A stretch of 10,034 nt of DNA from Alphaproteobacteria bacterium (GCA_021730835.1 JAKFYP010000070.1:1-10034), one strand, 5' to 3'. Positions 1-7,524 are shown, numbered from the stretch's first letter. Notes: generated by a model from the sequence alone, not told the origin. Made by a program: numbers and translations.

Positions 1-1
1 T

Positions 2-190
2 AGGTTACAGGTTATAGGTTACAGGTTATAGGTTACAGGTTTTAGGTTACAGGTTTCAGGTTATAGGTTTTAGGTTTAAAAAAGAATCTGTACTCACGAT
101 ACTTCGCTCCCCCCTTGAGGGGGAGCAGACGAAGCAAGGCTGAAAGCCGTAGCTGAGTCGTGGGGGGGCAGGTTTCAGGTTTTAGGTTTG
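2..190. repeat. Degenerate heptanucleotide tandem array (AGGTTAY / AGGTTTN), interrupted
   Basis: Eleven consecutive 7-nt units run from 2 to 78. The first five alternate AGGTTAC and AGGTTAT; later ones are AGGTTTT, AGGTTAC, AGGTTTC, AGGTTAT, AGGTTTT and AGGTTTA. Three more units (AGGTTTC, AGGTTTT, AGGTTTG) occupy 170-190. The first five bases of every unit are AGGTT; only the last two vary. Base 1 (T) fits the end of a preceding unit, so the array probably continues to the left of the window. A 91-nt GC-rich segment splits the two blocks. The array ends 6 nt before the stop codon of the minus-strand AsmA-like gene, so it lies in that gene's 3' flank. No function is evident. A simple slippage-prone repeat is the plainest reading. 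Confidence 0.9.
79..169. repeat. Structured GC-rich insert inside the heptad array (candidate palindromic interspersed element)
   Basis: This segment can fold into a closed multi-arm structure. The closing stem is CTCACGA (93-99) with TCGTGGG (158-164), seven pairs including one G-T. Arm one is CTTCG (102-106) with CGAAG (130-134), continued by CTCCCCC (107-113) with GGGGGAG (119-125); the loop is 5 nt and CAGA (126-129) is bulged. Arm two is GGCT (138-141) with AGCC (145-148) around GAA. Read on the minus strand it follows the AsmA-like gene and is itself followed by six T, nine bases beyond the closing stem, so it could also act as an imperfect terminator. The nested pairing resembles REP/MITE-like palindromic elements of bacterial genomes, but no family is recognised. 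It carries no ORF. Confidence 0.6.
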
Positions 191-196
191 ACTGCT

Positions 197-3100
197 TCAC
201 TCAAAAATATCGAACAGATTGCGCAGGAAACCCGGCGTCAGCAAGGAAAGCGGGTTGACGGAAATATCGGGCGCATCGGTATCGCCCTTGATGCTGAACC
301 GGGCGGCGAAGATGCCGCCGCCTTCGTCGCCGACCAGCATTTTTCCAAATAGCGGGATATTGCCGAGAATGGAATTGGCGGTATAGGCGGGAACGAGTGT
401 GCCGCCCAGATTAATGGTTTCCGAAAAAGGCGCGATTGTTCCCTCTGCCGTGATGCCGATCGCCGAGCCGTAGGTTTTGCCGTCTTTGATCGTGACGGTA
501 TCGCCGTCAAACGTGGTCTTCGCCGAGAGTTTTTTAAAGGTGATGCCTTTGCCGGTCATGGTGTTGAGTATCCCGCTGAGCGAAGCGAGCGAAAGCATCC
601 GGGCGAGTATCGGGCCGTTGACGATGGTATAATCGGTAATCAGCAGCTTGCCGGATTGCGTGGTTGCGCCGGTGTAATCCGCCTGATAGTCCAGCTTGCC
701 GCCGCGCATATTGGCGGTTACGCCGAGCGCCCGCAAAACACCCCCGGCATCGGGGGATTGGGCGGATACATGGCGTTCTCCTCCCTTGCCGGAGAGGCGG
801 AAAGTGAAAGGTTTGCCGTCACCGGTCAGTGCCCGGATGTCGGTATCGGTACAGGTTTCGCCGGGGCAGCGTATATGCCCGCTTAAGCCCAGCAACTCGC
901 GCCCCTTGTCGAATACCAGTACATCGAGGGCCAGCGTGATGTTGCTACGCGCCAGTTGCTTGAGCGGGCTGGTTTTATCGGGTTTGGCATTGGCTTTCTC
1001 ATTTTCCCTGAATGCTGAAAGATCGAGGGTTTTCCCCTTGATGGAAATATCGCGTATATTGCGGTTCAACTGGTAATCCAGTGCGAACGCATTGTTACGA
1101 TAGCGCAGATCGGAGAGGTTGAGTGAGAGCAGTTCCGCGTCTTTTTTGCGCTGGCGAAACCGGCCTTTCGCCTTGAGCGAAGGGGCGCTGAAAGAGAAGG
1201 ACGCCGCATCGAGCACCTCGGCATCGGGCTTTGTTTGAATCTCAAGCAGGGCTTTTTTTCCGGCGGGCTTGCGGTAGGCGATGCCGGGCACGTCAATGAC
1301 GGCATCCGTCAGGTTCAGGGTCGCCGCAATCGCTTCGCCTTTACTGTTTTCCTTCACATGCGCGTCAACGCCGACCGGCCCGCTGATTTCCTCGGGCAGG
1401 CTGAATCCGAAATGATCCATTTTAGCGGAGGGGATGGTTGCAATAAAGTGGTATAGGGTTTCGCCGCCGCTCAGTTGCGTGGTGATGTCAAGCGCGGAGG
1501 CGATGCCGTTGAGTTCAGTTTTCGCTTTCAGTGCCGCTTCTTTATTCGTTACCTTAATTTTTCCGTTTAAGCTTTTGATATTCCATTTTCCAAGCGCCTT
1601 ATCCTGCGCCACATTGCTTACCTTTGCCTCAAGGTCGTAGATTTCTCCGCGCTCCGCTTCTGGCAACTCGGAAGAATAGAGCGGAACGGTTAGTTTCAGC
1701 GAGCCATGTGCTTCCCCCTGAATGGTATCAGGGTTGAGTTTCAACTCATCGGCGATGGCCAGATGCTCTTTCGCCATGATTCTAGCGACATCTTTCGCCG
1801 GGGCGCGCACGGTAATATCGCTGTGCATCAGCACACCTTTAGAAGTAAAACTCGGTATCTCCAGCGTGCCTTTCTCCAATACCGAACCGCTCATGGCTTG
1901 CGCCGACTCAATATGCACTTTCATGGCGTCTTCGGTTAACTCCACGATGCCCTTCGCTTCTTCGGCCAGCGGCAGATGCGGCATGATGCGCACTTGCGCA
2001 TGCTCAACTTCAAGCGTTGCTTTAAGTGTGGTGGCATCCGGGGCAACCATAAGCTCTGCCTCGGCGCTGGAAATCAATCCGTCCTGAAGATTCTCCACGA
2101 CCCAGCCACGGGCATCCGGCGACAGGGAAAGGGGCCAGTAACGCCCGATATTCAGCACGGCGAAGTTACTGCCCGCCGCCCGCAGCGTGCCCTTTAAGCC
2201 TTCCGTGCCATGCGTGAACTCACCCGAGGCAATCAGGTCAATCTCGGGGTTGGAAAAACTCAGCCCGCTGATACGAATGACCGACAAGCCCTGCTCGGCG
2301 TCTATCCTGAATTTGAATTCTCCGATGGGAATGACGCCCGGCAGGAAGTCCGGGTTGTCGAATTGCCCGCCGGTCATATGCGCTTCGATATGGGCGGTAT
2401 CCGCCGCGCCATCGCGGGTGCTTAAACTAAATGCCCCGCTGACGGAAGCCTCCAGCCCCTTCAGCGGAGCAAGCGCCTCAAAGCGCGCCAGAAAGGGAGT
2501 GGCGATGGCAACGGGCAGTCCGGCGAATGTCGCCTGCGTTTCAAATGCCGTTGTGGCAGGTTTACTGTCTGCCGTGCCTTCGATCAAGGCCGGTTGTTTG
2601 CTCTTGTTCAGCCGTACACGGTAGGAAAAACTGCGATGTTCCTTGTCCCCGGAAAGCCGTATCTCGGATTCAGGCAGGGTAATTTCAAACGGATCAGCGC
2701 TCCTGATATGCAGCCGCGCATCGGTCAGCGTCAGAATTTTGATGCCGATGCGTTCAATCCCGGCAAGCAGGCGGTTGAAATCCATGCTCTCAACCGGCGT
2801 TTGTGGCATCGGGCCGGGCGCATCGTCAATAAACAACGCGAATCCGCCGCCGGGCTTTTCGGTAACGGTCAGCGAAGGCGAGCGCAACTCAAGGCTATGC
2901 AGGCGCGTATCGCCGCGAATCAGGTCAATCAGCGGCAGCGCCGCCTTGGAGCGCGGCAGGGTAATCAACGGTTTCTTGTTTGCATCGGCGACGATAATAT
3001 CATGCCCGCGTACTTTAAGCCTCAGATGCACGGGATCGAAGCGGAAGCGCAATTCTCCGATGCTGACGGAGGAGGGCGATAGCGCATCATTGACCTCCGA

Positions 3101-3244
3101 AATGACACGTTCGCGCAGGAAGGGCAGGGCACGATAGCCGGTAGAAACCCGGATCAGCCCGGCGCAAAACAGCGCCAGCAGCAAAGCGGCTATCACATAG
3201 CGGCGCTTCCTGCGTGGGGTGACCTGCTCGGGTTGCTCGGACAT
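197..3244 (-). CDS. AsmA-like / DUF3971 (YhdP-family) inner-membrane-anchored envelope protein
   Basis: The 1015-residue protein starts with a basic cytoplasmic stretch (residues 1-15, RRKRR) and one membrane anchor (about 16-34), followed by a large beta-rich periplasmic body. Around 370-392 is the WP...PDARGWVVENLQDG pattern typical of DUF3971/YhdP proteins. The last ~68 residues (948-1015) hold the GTLVPAYTAN...NIPLFGK...VNPLSLLTPGFLR pattern of the AsmA-like C-terminal region. Family knowledge: YhdP, TamB and AsmA relatives form long hydrophobic grooves that bridge inner and outer membranes and help move phospholipid; that role is inferred here. The size fits the family. The ATG at 3244 is chosen because it leaves a complete basic N-terminus and anchor; no Shine-Dalgarno sequence is visible before it. 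The gene diverges from glnE, and AsmA-like genes near glnE are familiar in alphaproteobacteria. Family call firm; exact substrate unknown. Confidence 0.88.
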   Translation of the reverse strand: MSEQPEQVTPRRKRRYVIAALLLALFCAGLIRVSTGYRALPFLRERVISEVNDALSPSSVSIGELRFRFDPVHLRLKVRGHDIIVADANKKPLITLPRSKAALPLIDLIRGDTRLHSLELRSPSLTVTEKPGGGFALFIDDAPGPMPQTPVESMDFNRLLAGIERIGIKILTLTDARLHIRSADPFEITLPESEIRLSGDKEHRSFSYRVRLNKSKQPALIEGTADSKPATTAFETQATFAGLPVAIATPFLARFEALAPLKGLEASVSGAFSLSTRDGAADTAHIEAHMTGGQFDNPDFLPGVIPIGEFKFRIDAEQGLSVIRISGLSFSNPEIDLIASGEFTHGTEGLKGTLRAAGSNFAVLNIGRYWPLSLSPDARGWVVENLQDGLISSAEAELMVAPDATTLKATLEVEHAQVRIMPHLPLAEEAKGIVELTEDAMKVHIESAQAMSGSVLEKGTLEIPSFTSKGVLMHSDITVRAPAKDVARIMAKEHLAIADELKLNPDTIQGEAHGSLKLTVPLYSSELPEAERGEIYDLEAKVSNVAQDKALGKWNIKSLNGKIKVTNKEAALKAKTELNGIASALDITTQLSGGETLYHFIATIPSAKMDHFGFSLPEEISGPVGVDAHVKENSKGEAIAATLNLTDAVIDVPGIAYRKPAGKKALLEIQTKPDAEVLDAASFSFSAPSLKAKGRFRQRKKDAELLSLNLSDLRYRNNAFALDYQLNRNIRDISIKGKTLDLSAFRENEKANAKPDKTSPLKQLARSNITLALDVLVFDKGRELLGLSGHIRCPGETCTDTDIRALTGDGKPFTFRLSGKGGERHVSAQSPDAGGVLRALGVTANMRGGKLDYQADYTGATTQSGKLLITDYTIVNGPILARMLSLASLSGILNTMTGKGITFKKLSAKTTFDGDTVTIKDGKTYGSAIGITAEGTIAPFSETINLGGTLVPAYTANSILGNIPLFGKMLVGDEGGGIFAARFSIKGDTDAPDISVNPLSLLTPGFLRNLFDIFE

Positions 3245-3271
3245 GGCGCTGGAAAAACAGGGATCGGATGA

Positions 3272-3306
3272 TATAGCGTTTTCCGATTAGATCAGAAAAC
3301 GCTATA
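3272..3306. promoter_or_regulatory. Perfect 12-bp inverted repeat in the divergent spacer
   Basis: TATAGCGTTTTC (3272-3283) is exactly complementary to GAAAACGCTATA (3295-3306), with 11 nt between. Inside the spacer GAT (3285-3287) pairs with ATC (3291-3293) around TAG, so the whole can form one long hairpin with a single C/A mismatch. It lies between two diverging start codons, 28 nt upstream of the minus-strand gene and 38 nt upstream of glnE, so it is not at the end of either gene. It could be a shared operator, a 5'-leader hairpin, or a copy of a dispersed palindromic element. The palindrome is plain in the sequence; its role is inferred. Confidence 0.6.
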
Positions 3307-3344
3307 GAACTATAAACCCCACTCAGGCACTTGCAAGCATTCGC

Positions 3345-6167
3345 ATGAAAGAAAATTTTTTTCCCGTTCCTTATGCCGCCGGATATGTTAGCGAGCCGCT
3401 GCCTGTCGCCGGTGATAACTCCCGCCGCCGTGCCTTGCTGGAGCCGGTCGCCGCGTGCAGCCCGTATCTGGCTGACCTGATCCGCCGTCATCCCGATGTC
3501 GTGGATGGCTATTTCACTCGCGGGCCGGAGGATATTGCAGATGAATTGCTGGCGGCGATACCGGCATCCGGCCCCGGGGAAACCGGCAAAATTCTGCGTG
3601 AGCGCAAGCGGAAACTGGCTCTGATCGTCGCGCTGGCCGATCTTGAGGAAATATGGGAACTGGCGGAAGTCACCGGCGTGCTGTCGCGTTTTGCCGACGT
3701 TGCCACGGAGTCGGCGCTTGGTGCATTATTCGATCAGGCGCGGCAGAAAGGCTTACTGGGCGGAAAGACGCCCGGTGAGAGCGGTGTTTTTATCCTCGGG
3801 ATGGGCAAGCTTGGTAGCCGGGAGCTGAATTATTCCAGCGATATTGACCTGATCGTTTGTTTCGATCCTGAAAAACTCGACTATACCGGCCCGCATTCGG
3901 CGCAACACTTCATGAGCCGCCTGACGCAGGATCTTGTCACGCTGTTGCAGGAGCGCACACCCGGCGGTTATGTCTTTCGCACCGATTTGCGCTTGCGCCC
4001 CGATCCGGCCTCCACGCCCCCGGCAGTGAGCGTGCGTGCCGCGATTCATTATTATGAGACGGTCGGCCAGAACTGGGAACGGGCGGCCTTGCTCAAGGCG
4101 CGGGTTATCGCCGGGGACATGGCGGCGGGTGAGGCGTTTCTCAGGGCGATCAGGCCGTTTTTATGGCGGCGGCATCTCGATTTCGCGGCGATTGAGGATA
4201 TTCTCTCAATCAAGCGCCAGATGCACGGTAATCAGCAGCCCGCTATCGTGCTGGCGGGCCATAACCTCAAGACGGGCCGGGGCGGTATCCGTGAGATTGA
4301 ATTTCTTGGCCAGATATACCAGCTTATCTGGGGCGGGCGCATGCCCACGCTGCGCATTCGCGGCACGATTGCCATTCTCGAGCAGCTTGAGAAGGAAAAC
4401 ATCATCACCGCCGATGTGATGTATGAATTGAGCGAGTCCTATATTTTCCTGCGCCGTATTGAGCATCGCCTGCAAATGATGGCCGATCAGCAGACGCATA
4501 GCTATCCGCAAGCGCCGGAAGAACAGGCGCGGCTGGCGGCATTCCTCGGCTATAGTGATGTGGCGGCGCTGGAGTCGGAACTGATGGCGACGCTCAAAGC
4601 GGTGCACGGGATTTACATGGAGGCCTTTGCCCGCGCCAGCCCGCTCGGGCATGGCGGCAGGCTGGTATTTACCGGTGTGGATCACGATCCCGGCACGATG
4701 GAAACGCTCGGCGGCATGGGATTTAAAAACCCGGAGGCGGTATCCGCCGCCGTGCAGGACTGGCACAAAGGCAACCGGCGGGCGACACGCACCCAGCGCT
4801 CGCGCACCATTCTCACCGAACTGATGCCGCAATTACTCAAGGAGCTTGGGGAAACCGCGCATCCCGACAGCGCGTTTGCCCGGTTCGATAATTTCATGGC
4901 GCGCCTGCCGACCGGCGTGCAGATTTTCTCGCTGTTCTCGGCCTATCCGGCGCTGATGGAACTGGTGGCCGACATCATGGGCAGCGCCCCGGCTCTGGGC
5001 GATGCGCTGAGTGCCAACCCCAGCCTGCTTTACGCCGTGCTGACCGGCGATTTCTTCGGCAAGCTGGCGGATGGGCCGTCCCTGCGGGCGGAATTGCAGG
5101 CGATTGTGGCGAGAGACCGGGATGAGGAAGACACCCACCGGGCGCTGGTTGCCTTTCACGCGGAAAAGCAGTTTCAGGCCGGTATCCAGTTGCTGCGCGG
5201 CATGATCGGGGTTGAGGAGGCGGGGCAATTTTTGAGCGATCTGGCTGAGGCGGTCGTGCAGGCGGTGTGCATCGCCGTGGATAAGCGTTTCAAGGCGCGC
5301 TACGGCGCTCAGGAAAGCGGGCGTTTCGCGGTGCTGGGCCTTGGCAGGCTCGGCAGCCGTGAGGTGACGTTTCAGTCCGACCTCGATTTATTTTTCCTCT
5401 ATGACGCGCCCGCCGACAGCGGGGGTGAACTGGCTCCCGGCGTCTATTACATGCGCCTTGCCCAGCGCATTGTCGGTATGCTCAGTGCGCCGGGGCGGGA
5501 AGGGCGGCTCTATGAAGTGGATACCCGCCTGCGCCCCTTCGGCAAGGACGGCCCGCTGGCGGCAAGCCTTGAGGCATTCCGGCGCTACTATGAGGAATCG
5601 GCCTGGGTGTTTGAGCTTCTGGCCCTGACGCGCTCGCGGGTGATTGTCGCGGATACGGCGCTTCAGGCGGAACTGGAGCAGGTCACAGAGACCATTCTGC
5701 GCCGCCCGCGTGACAAGGAAACGCTGCTCGATGCCGTCTATGCCATGCGCAAGAAAATCGACCAGTCTTACTACACCAGCGATCCGTGGGACATCAAGCA
5801 TGTCTGGGGTGGGCTAATGGATGCGGATTTTATCATTCAAAGCCTGACGTTACGCTATGCCGAAAAGCTGGAAGGCATGGCGCTGCATGACGGGCGGGCG
5901 GTCATGCGAACGCTGGCCGAGCAGGGGCATCTTCAGCGCGAGGCCGTGGAGGAAATCCTGCAATGCCGGGCATTGCTGACCGGCGTGTTATTTTTCCTGC
6001 GGCTTTGCGGTGGTGGCTCGCCTGAGAGCGGCGAGGCCTCGGAGGGTTTGCGCCATGCGCTGACGCTGGCGACGGCCAGCGATGATTTCACCTGTTTGCG
6101 CCAGCGCCTTCTTGACGCCGAGGCAACCATTTACCGCTATTTCAGCGGGCTGGAAGCACTGATGTAG
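3345..6167 (+). CDS. glnE: Bifunctional glutamine synthetase adenylyltransferase / adenylyl-removing enzyme GlnE
   Basis: GlnE attaches AMP to a tyrosine of glutamine synthetase to switch it off when nitrogen is plentiful, and removes it by phosphorolysis when nitrogen is scarce, under control of the PII protein. The 940-residue protein shows both nucleotidyltransferase heads. The N-terminal (adenylyl-removing) head has GKLGSRELNYSSDIDL with D166 and D168, plus D214 in TDLRLRPDP. The C-terminal (adenylylating) head has GRLGSREVTFQSDLDL with D679 and D681, plus D726 in VDTRLRPFG. All six metal-binding aspartates are present, so both activities are expected. Length is close to E. coli GlnE (about 946). 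The ATG at 3345 has no clear Shine-Dalgarno sequence, but the protein begins sensibly there. It is transcribed alone, diverging from the AsmA-like gene, with a terminator-like hairpin just downstream. No glnA, glnB or glnD is in the window. Confidence 0.97.
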   Translation: MKENFFPVPYAAGYVSEPLPVAGDNSRRRALLEPVAACSPYLADLIRRHPDVVDGYFTRGPEDIADELLAAIPASGPGETGKILRERKRKLALIVALADLEEIWELAEVTGVLSRFADVATESALGALFDQARQKGLLGGKTPGESGVFILGMGKLGSRELNYSSDIDLIVCFDPEKLDYTGPHSAQHFMSRLTQDLVTLLQERTPGGYVFRTDLRLRPDPASTPPAVSVRAAIHYYETVGQNWERAALLKARVIAGDMAAGEAFLRAIRPFLWRRHLDFAAIEDILSIKRQMHGNQQPAIVLAGHNLKTGRGGIREIEFLGQIYQLIWGGRMPTLRIRGTIAILEQLEKENIITADVMYELSESYIFLRRIEHRLQMMADQQTHSYPQAPEEQARLAAFLGYSDVAALESELMATLKAVHGIYMEAFARASPLGHGGRLVFTGVDHDPGTMETLGGMGFKNPEAVSAAVQDWHKGNRRATRTQRSRTILTELMPQLLKELGETAHPDSAFARFDNFMARLPTGVQIFSLFSAYPALMELVADIMGSAPALGDALSANPSLLYAVLTGDFFGKLADGPSLRAELQAIVARDRDEEDTHRALVAFHAEKQFQAGIQLLRGMIGVEEAGQFLSDLAEAVVQAVCIAVDKRFKARYGAQESGRFAVLGLGRLGSREVTFQSDLDLFFLYDAPADSGGELAPGVYYMRLAQRIVGMLSAPGREGRLYEVDTRLRPFGKDGPLAASLEAFRRYYEESAWVFELLALTRSRVIVADTALQAELEQVTETILRRPRDKETLLDAVYAMRKKIDQSYYTSDPWDIKHVWGGLMDADFIIQSLTLRYAEKLEGMALHDGRAVMRTLAEQGHLQREAVEEILQCRALLTGVLFFLRLCGGGSPESGEASEGLRHALTLATASDDFTCLRQRLLDAEATIYRYFSGLEALM

Positions 6168-6199
6168 AGTTATTCTTCCGGGTTATTACCCCTTCTTAC

Positions 6200-6226
6200 A
6201 GCATCCGCATGCGGGATGCTTGTTTA
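6200..6226 (+). terminator. Terminator-like hairpin after glnE
   Basis: AGCATCC (6200-6206) pairs perfectly with GGATGCT (6214-6220) around a 7-nt loop, followed by the short T-rich TGTTT. A smaller hairpin, GGGT/ACCC around TATT (6180-6191), precedes it and is followed by CTTCTT. The site is 33 nt after the glnE stop and upstream of a separate promoter, as expected for the end of the glnE transcript. The T tract is weak, so termination may be partial. Confidence 0.5.
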
Positions 6227-6330
6227 CATTCAGACCGGTACTCCATTTCACGGATGTTGGCAGGGAGAGGAAAATCGACAAAAATTCAAATAGATAAGAT
6301 GAAAATGCAGAACGATCCTTTGTAAGAATA

Positions 6331-6375
6331 AAGTCATCGAACTGTCATATTTCTTTGCTGGAAAATAGGTATAAT
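6331..6375 (+). promoter_or_regulatory. Candidate Pho-box promoter with perfect TATAAT -10
   Basis: A perfect -10 hexamer TATAAT lies at 6370-6375; no good -35 stands 16-18 nt before it. Instead GTCAT occurs twice exactly 11 nt apart: AAGTCAT (6331-6337) and CTGTCAT (6342-6348), separated by CGAA. This matches the PhoB site layout, two CTGTCAT half-sites with 4-nt spacing (5/7 and 7/7 matches). Weaker half-sites in the same 11-nt phase are TTGTAAG (6320-6326) and CTTTGCT (6353-6359), 4/7 each. The -10 begins 10 nt after the last of these, the spacing known from E. coli phoA. PhoB activates such promoters under phosphate limitation. The -10 is convincing; the Pho box is a reasonable inference. 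Confidence 0.5.
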
Positions 6376-6384
6376 TGAAGAAAC

Positions 6385-6392
6385 AGGTGAGG
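6385..6392 (+). promoter_or_regulatory. Ribosome binding site deciding the 6396 start
   Basis: AGGTGAGG lies directly before the ATG at 6396. The alternative TTG start at 6375 shares a base with the TATAAT -10 box and so would lie upstream of the expected transcription start. Both facts favour 6396. Confidence 0.7.
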
Positions 6393-6395
6393 CTT

Positions 6396-6887
6396 ATGAG
6401 TGAGTTTGGCGATAAGCATAAAAACGAGGATTACGTTGGCCCGAGCAGGATAGGTAACGCCTATGCCAAAGCGCTGGCGGTTAATAGTCTCACAACGATA
6501 CCTATTGGCGCGATTACCGTTGGTAAAGCTTCTTATGATCTGTACAATCTGGCAAAAAACGCCGAAAAGTTCGAGGAAGAGGGTACAGAAGTCGCTTTAA
6601 AAATAGGTGGAAAATCTGCCTTGATTGGCTTAGGGCTATTGGCAGCATCCACAGCTCTGGGAGCGGTATGGGGTTGGCGGCAGGCCAGCAAATCGCAGCA
6701 GCAGCATACGGAATTGGTCAATGAGCGGAATGCACTGCTCGATAAGGTTGACCAACTTGTATTGAAGGATGATATTCATAAAACCCAATTAAGCTGGGTT
6801 GAGCGTACCGGCCGCAACCCGGCGGAGCTGATGACCGACCGTGTGGAACAATATCATAGCCCGGATGGCGCAAGCCCTGCGCTTTGA
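6396..6887 (+). CDS. Hypothetical single-pass membrane protein with coiled-coil segment
   Basis: I do not recognise this 163-residue protein. Its N-terminus is polar and charged (1-20), followed by a mildly hydrophobic stretch (about 27-45, IPIGAITVG) and an acidic helical patch (52-66). One clear membrane helix follows (about 74-94, rich in A, G and L), then a polar, probably coiled-coil helix (97-125, QQQHTELVNERNALLDKV) and a short tail with RTGRNPAEL (138-146). There is no cleavable signal peptide, catalytic motif or metal site. Start at 6396 is chosen for its ribosome binding site; the TTG at 6375 would add seven residues. It has its own promoter, possibly PhoB-controlled, and converges on smpB with a 79-nt gap. 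Its composition is visibly more AT-rich than glnE beside it, which could mean recent acquisition or simply a poorly constrained gene. That it is a real gene is likely; function is unknown. Confidence 0.7.
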   Translation: MSEFGDKHKNEDYVGPSRIGNAYAKALAVNSLTTIPIGAITVGKASYDLYNLAKNAEKFEEEGTEVALKIGGKSALIGLGLLAASTALGAVWGWRQASKSQQQHTELVNERNALLDKVDQLVLKDDIHKTQLSWVERTGRNPAELMTDRVEQYHSPDGASPAL

Positions 6888-6966
6888 TAACGGCTTCAAC
6901 GCAACGCTTTACATCAGAAACATTCCGACCCGAAGCGATGGCACAAATGGATAGCCAGACTCAGCC

Positions 6967-7434
6967 CTACTCCTTCAGCAGGGCGGCCTTCTGGCGGTTC
7001 CAGTCGCGTTGCTTCTCGGTTTCGCGTTTATCGTGCAGCTTCTTGCCCTTGCCCAGCCCGAGCTTGATTTTAACCCGCCCGTCATTATTGAAATACAGGC
7101 TGATGGGAACCAGCGTATATCCCTTTACCGTCACCGCTCCGAGCAGTTTCCTGATCTGTTTTTTATGCAGCAGCAGCTTGCGCGGACGGCGGGAGGCATG
7201 GTTGAAGCGGTTACCCGCCGCGTATTCCGCGATATAGGCATTAAACAGCCATAGCTCGCCATCCTTCTCGGCGGCGTGGGCATCCTGAATATTCGCCTTA
7301 CCGGCGCGCAGTGATTTCACTTCCGTGCCCTGCAATACAATCCCCGCTTCGACCTCCTCTTCAATGAAGTAATCAAATTTCGCCCGGCGGTTACGGATAT
7401 CCGGCGGCCCCTGATGCTGTTTTTTCTTTGTCAT
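6967..7434 (-). CDS. smpB: SsrA (tmRNA)-binding protein SmpB
   Basis: SmpB binds tmRNA and delivers it to ribosomes stalled on messages without a stop codon, so that the nascent protein is tagged for degradation and the ribosome freed. The 155-residue length is normal for the family. Recognisable blocks are NRRAKFDY (15-22), GTEVKSLR (36-43), the basic [12 protein letters not shown] (83-94), [10 protein letters not shown] (107-116), and the lysine/arginine-rich tail [17 protein letters not shown] (129-145), the part that enters the mRNA channel. The ATG at 7434 gives the expected basic N-terminus; no strong Shine-Dalgarno sequence precedes it. The gene lies 90 nt downstream of the symporter gene on the same strand, with a hairpin between them, and converges with the orphan membrane protein. 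The tmRNA gene itself is not in the window. Confidence 0.97.
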   Translation of the reverse strand: MTKKKQHQGPPDIRNRRAKFDYFIEEEVEAGIVLQGTEVKSLRAGKANIQDAHAAEKDGELWLFNAYIAEYAAGNRFNHASRRPRKLLLHKKQIRKLLGAVTVKGYTLVPISLYFNNDGRVKIKLGLGKGKKLHDKRETEKQRDWNRQKAALLKE

Positions 7435-7483
7435 GAGGGGGAAAGTAGTCTTCCTGCGCTATTTTGCAAGGGGGAGAAGGGTT

Positions 7484-7515
7484 AAAATGGGATACCCTGC
7501 ATTTTCGGCGCGCCG
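7484..7515. other. Hairpin plus 10-bp palindrome between the symporter gene and smpB
   Basis: AAAAT (7484-7488) and ATTTT (7501-7505) pair, with GGG (7489-7491) and CCC (7495-7497) extending the stem around ATA and TGC bulged. Directly beside it is the perfect palindrome CGGCGCGCCG (7506-7515). The pair lies 10-41 nt after the symporter stop on the minus strand and upstream of smpB. It may be a weak terminator separating the two genes, but it lacks a proper T run. Confidence 0.35.
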
Positions 7516-7524
7516 CCCGCTGGT

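Noticed and set aside
2..78. Telomere-like repeat (similar to TTTAGGG)
   Set aside because: The unit is AGGTTNN with only two G in a row and variable ends. The region joins directly to bacterial genes, so a telomere is not supported.
2..190. CRISPR array
   Set aside because: The repeats are 7 nt and contiguous, without unique spacers, and there are no cas genes.
3087..3491. 134-residue minus-strand ORF spanning the divergent spacer
   Set aside because: It overlaps both glnE and the AsmA-like gene and has no domain features. It would require ignoring two well-supported genes.
4206..4832. 208-residue ORF antisense to glnE
   Set aside because: It lies entirely inside glnE on the opposite strand and has no recognisable domain. 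Long antisense frames are expected in GC-rich codon usage.
6375..6887. TTG start for the orphan membrane protein
   Set aside because: The TTG shares a base with the perfect TATAAT box, so it would precede the transcription start. The ATG at 6396 has AGGTGAGG before it.
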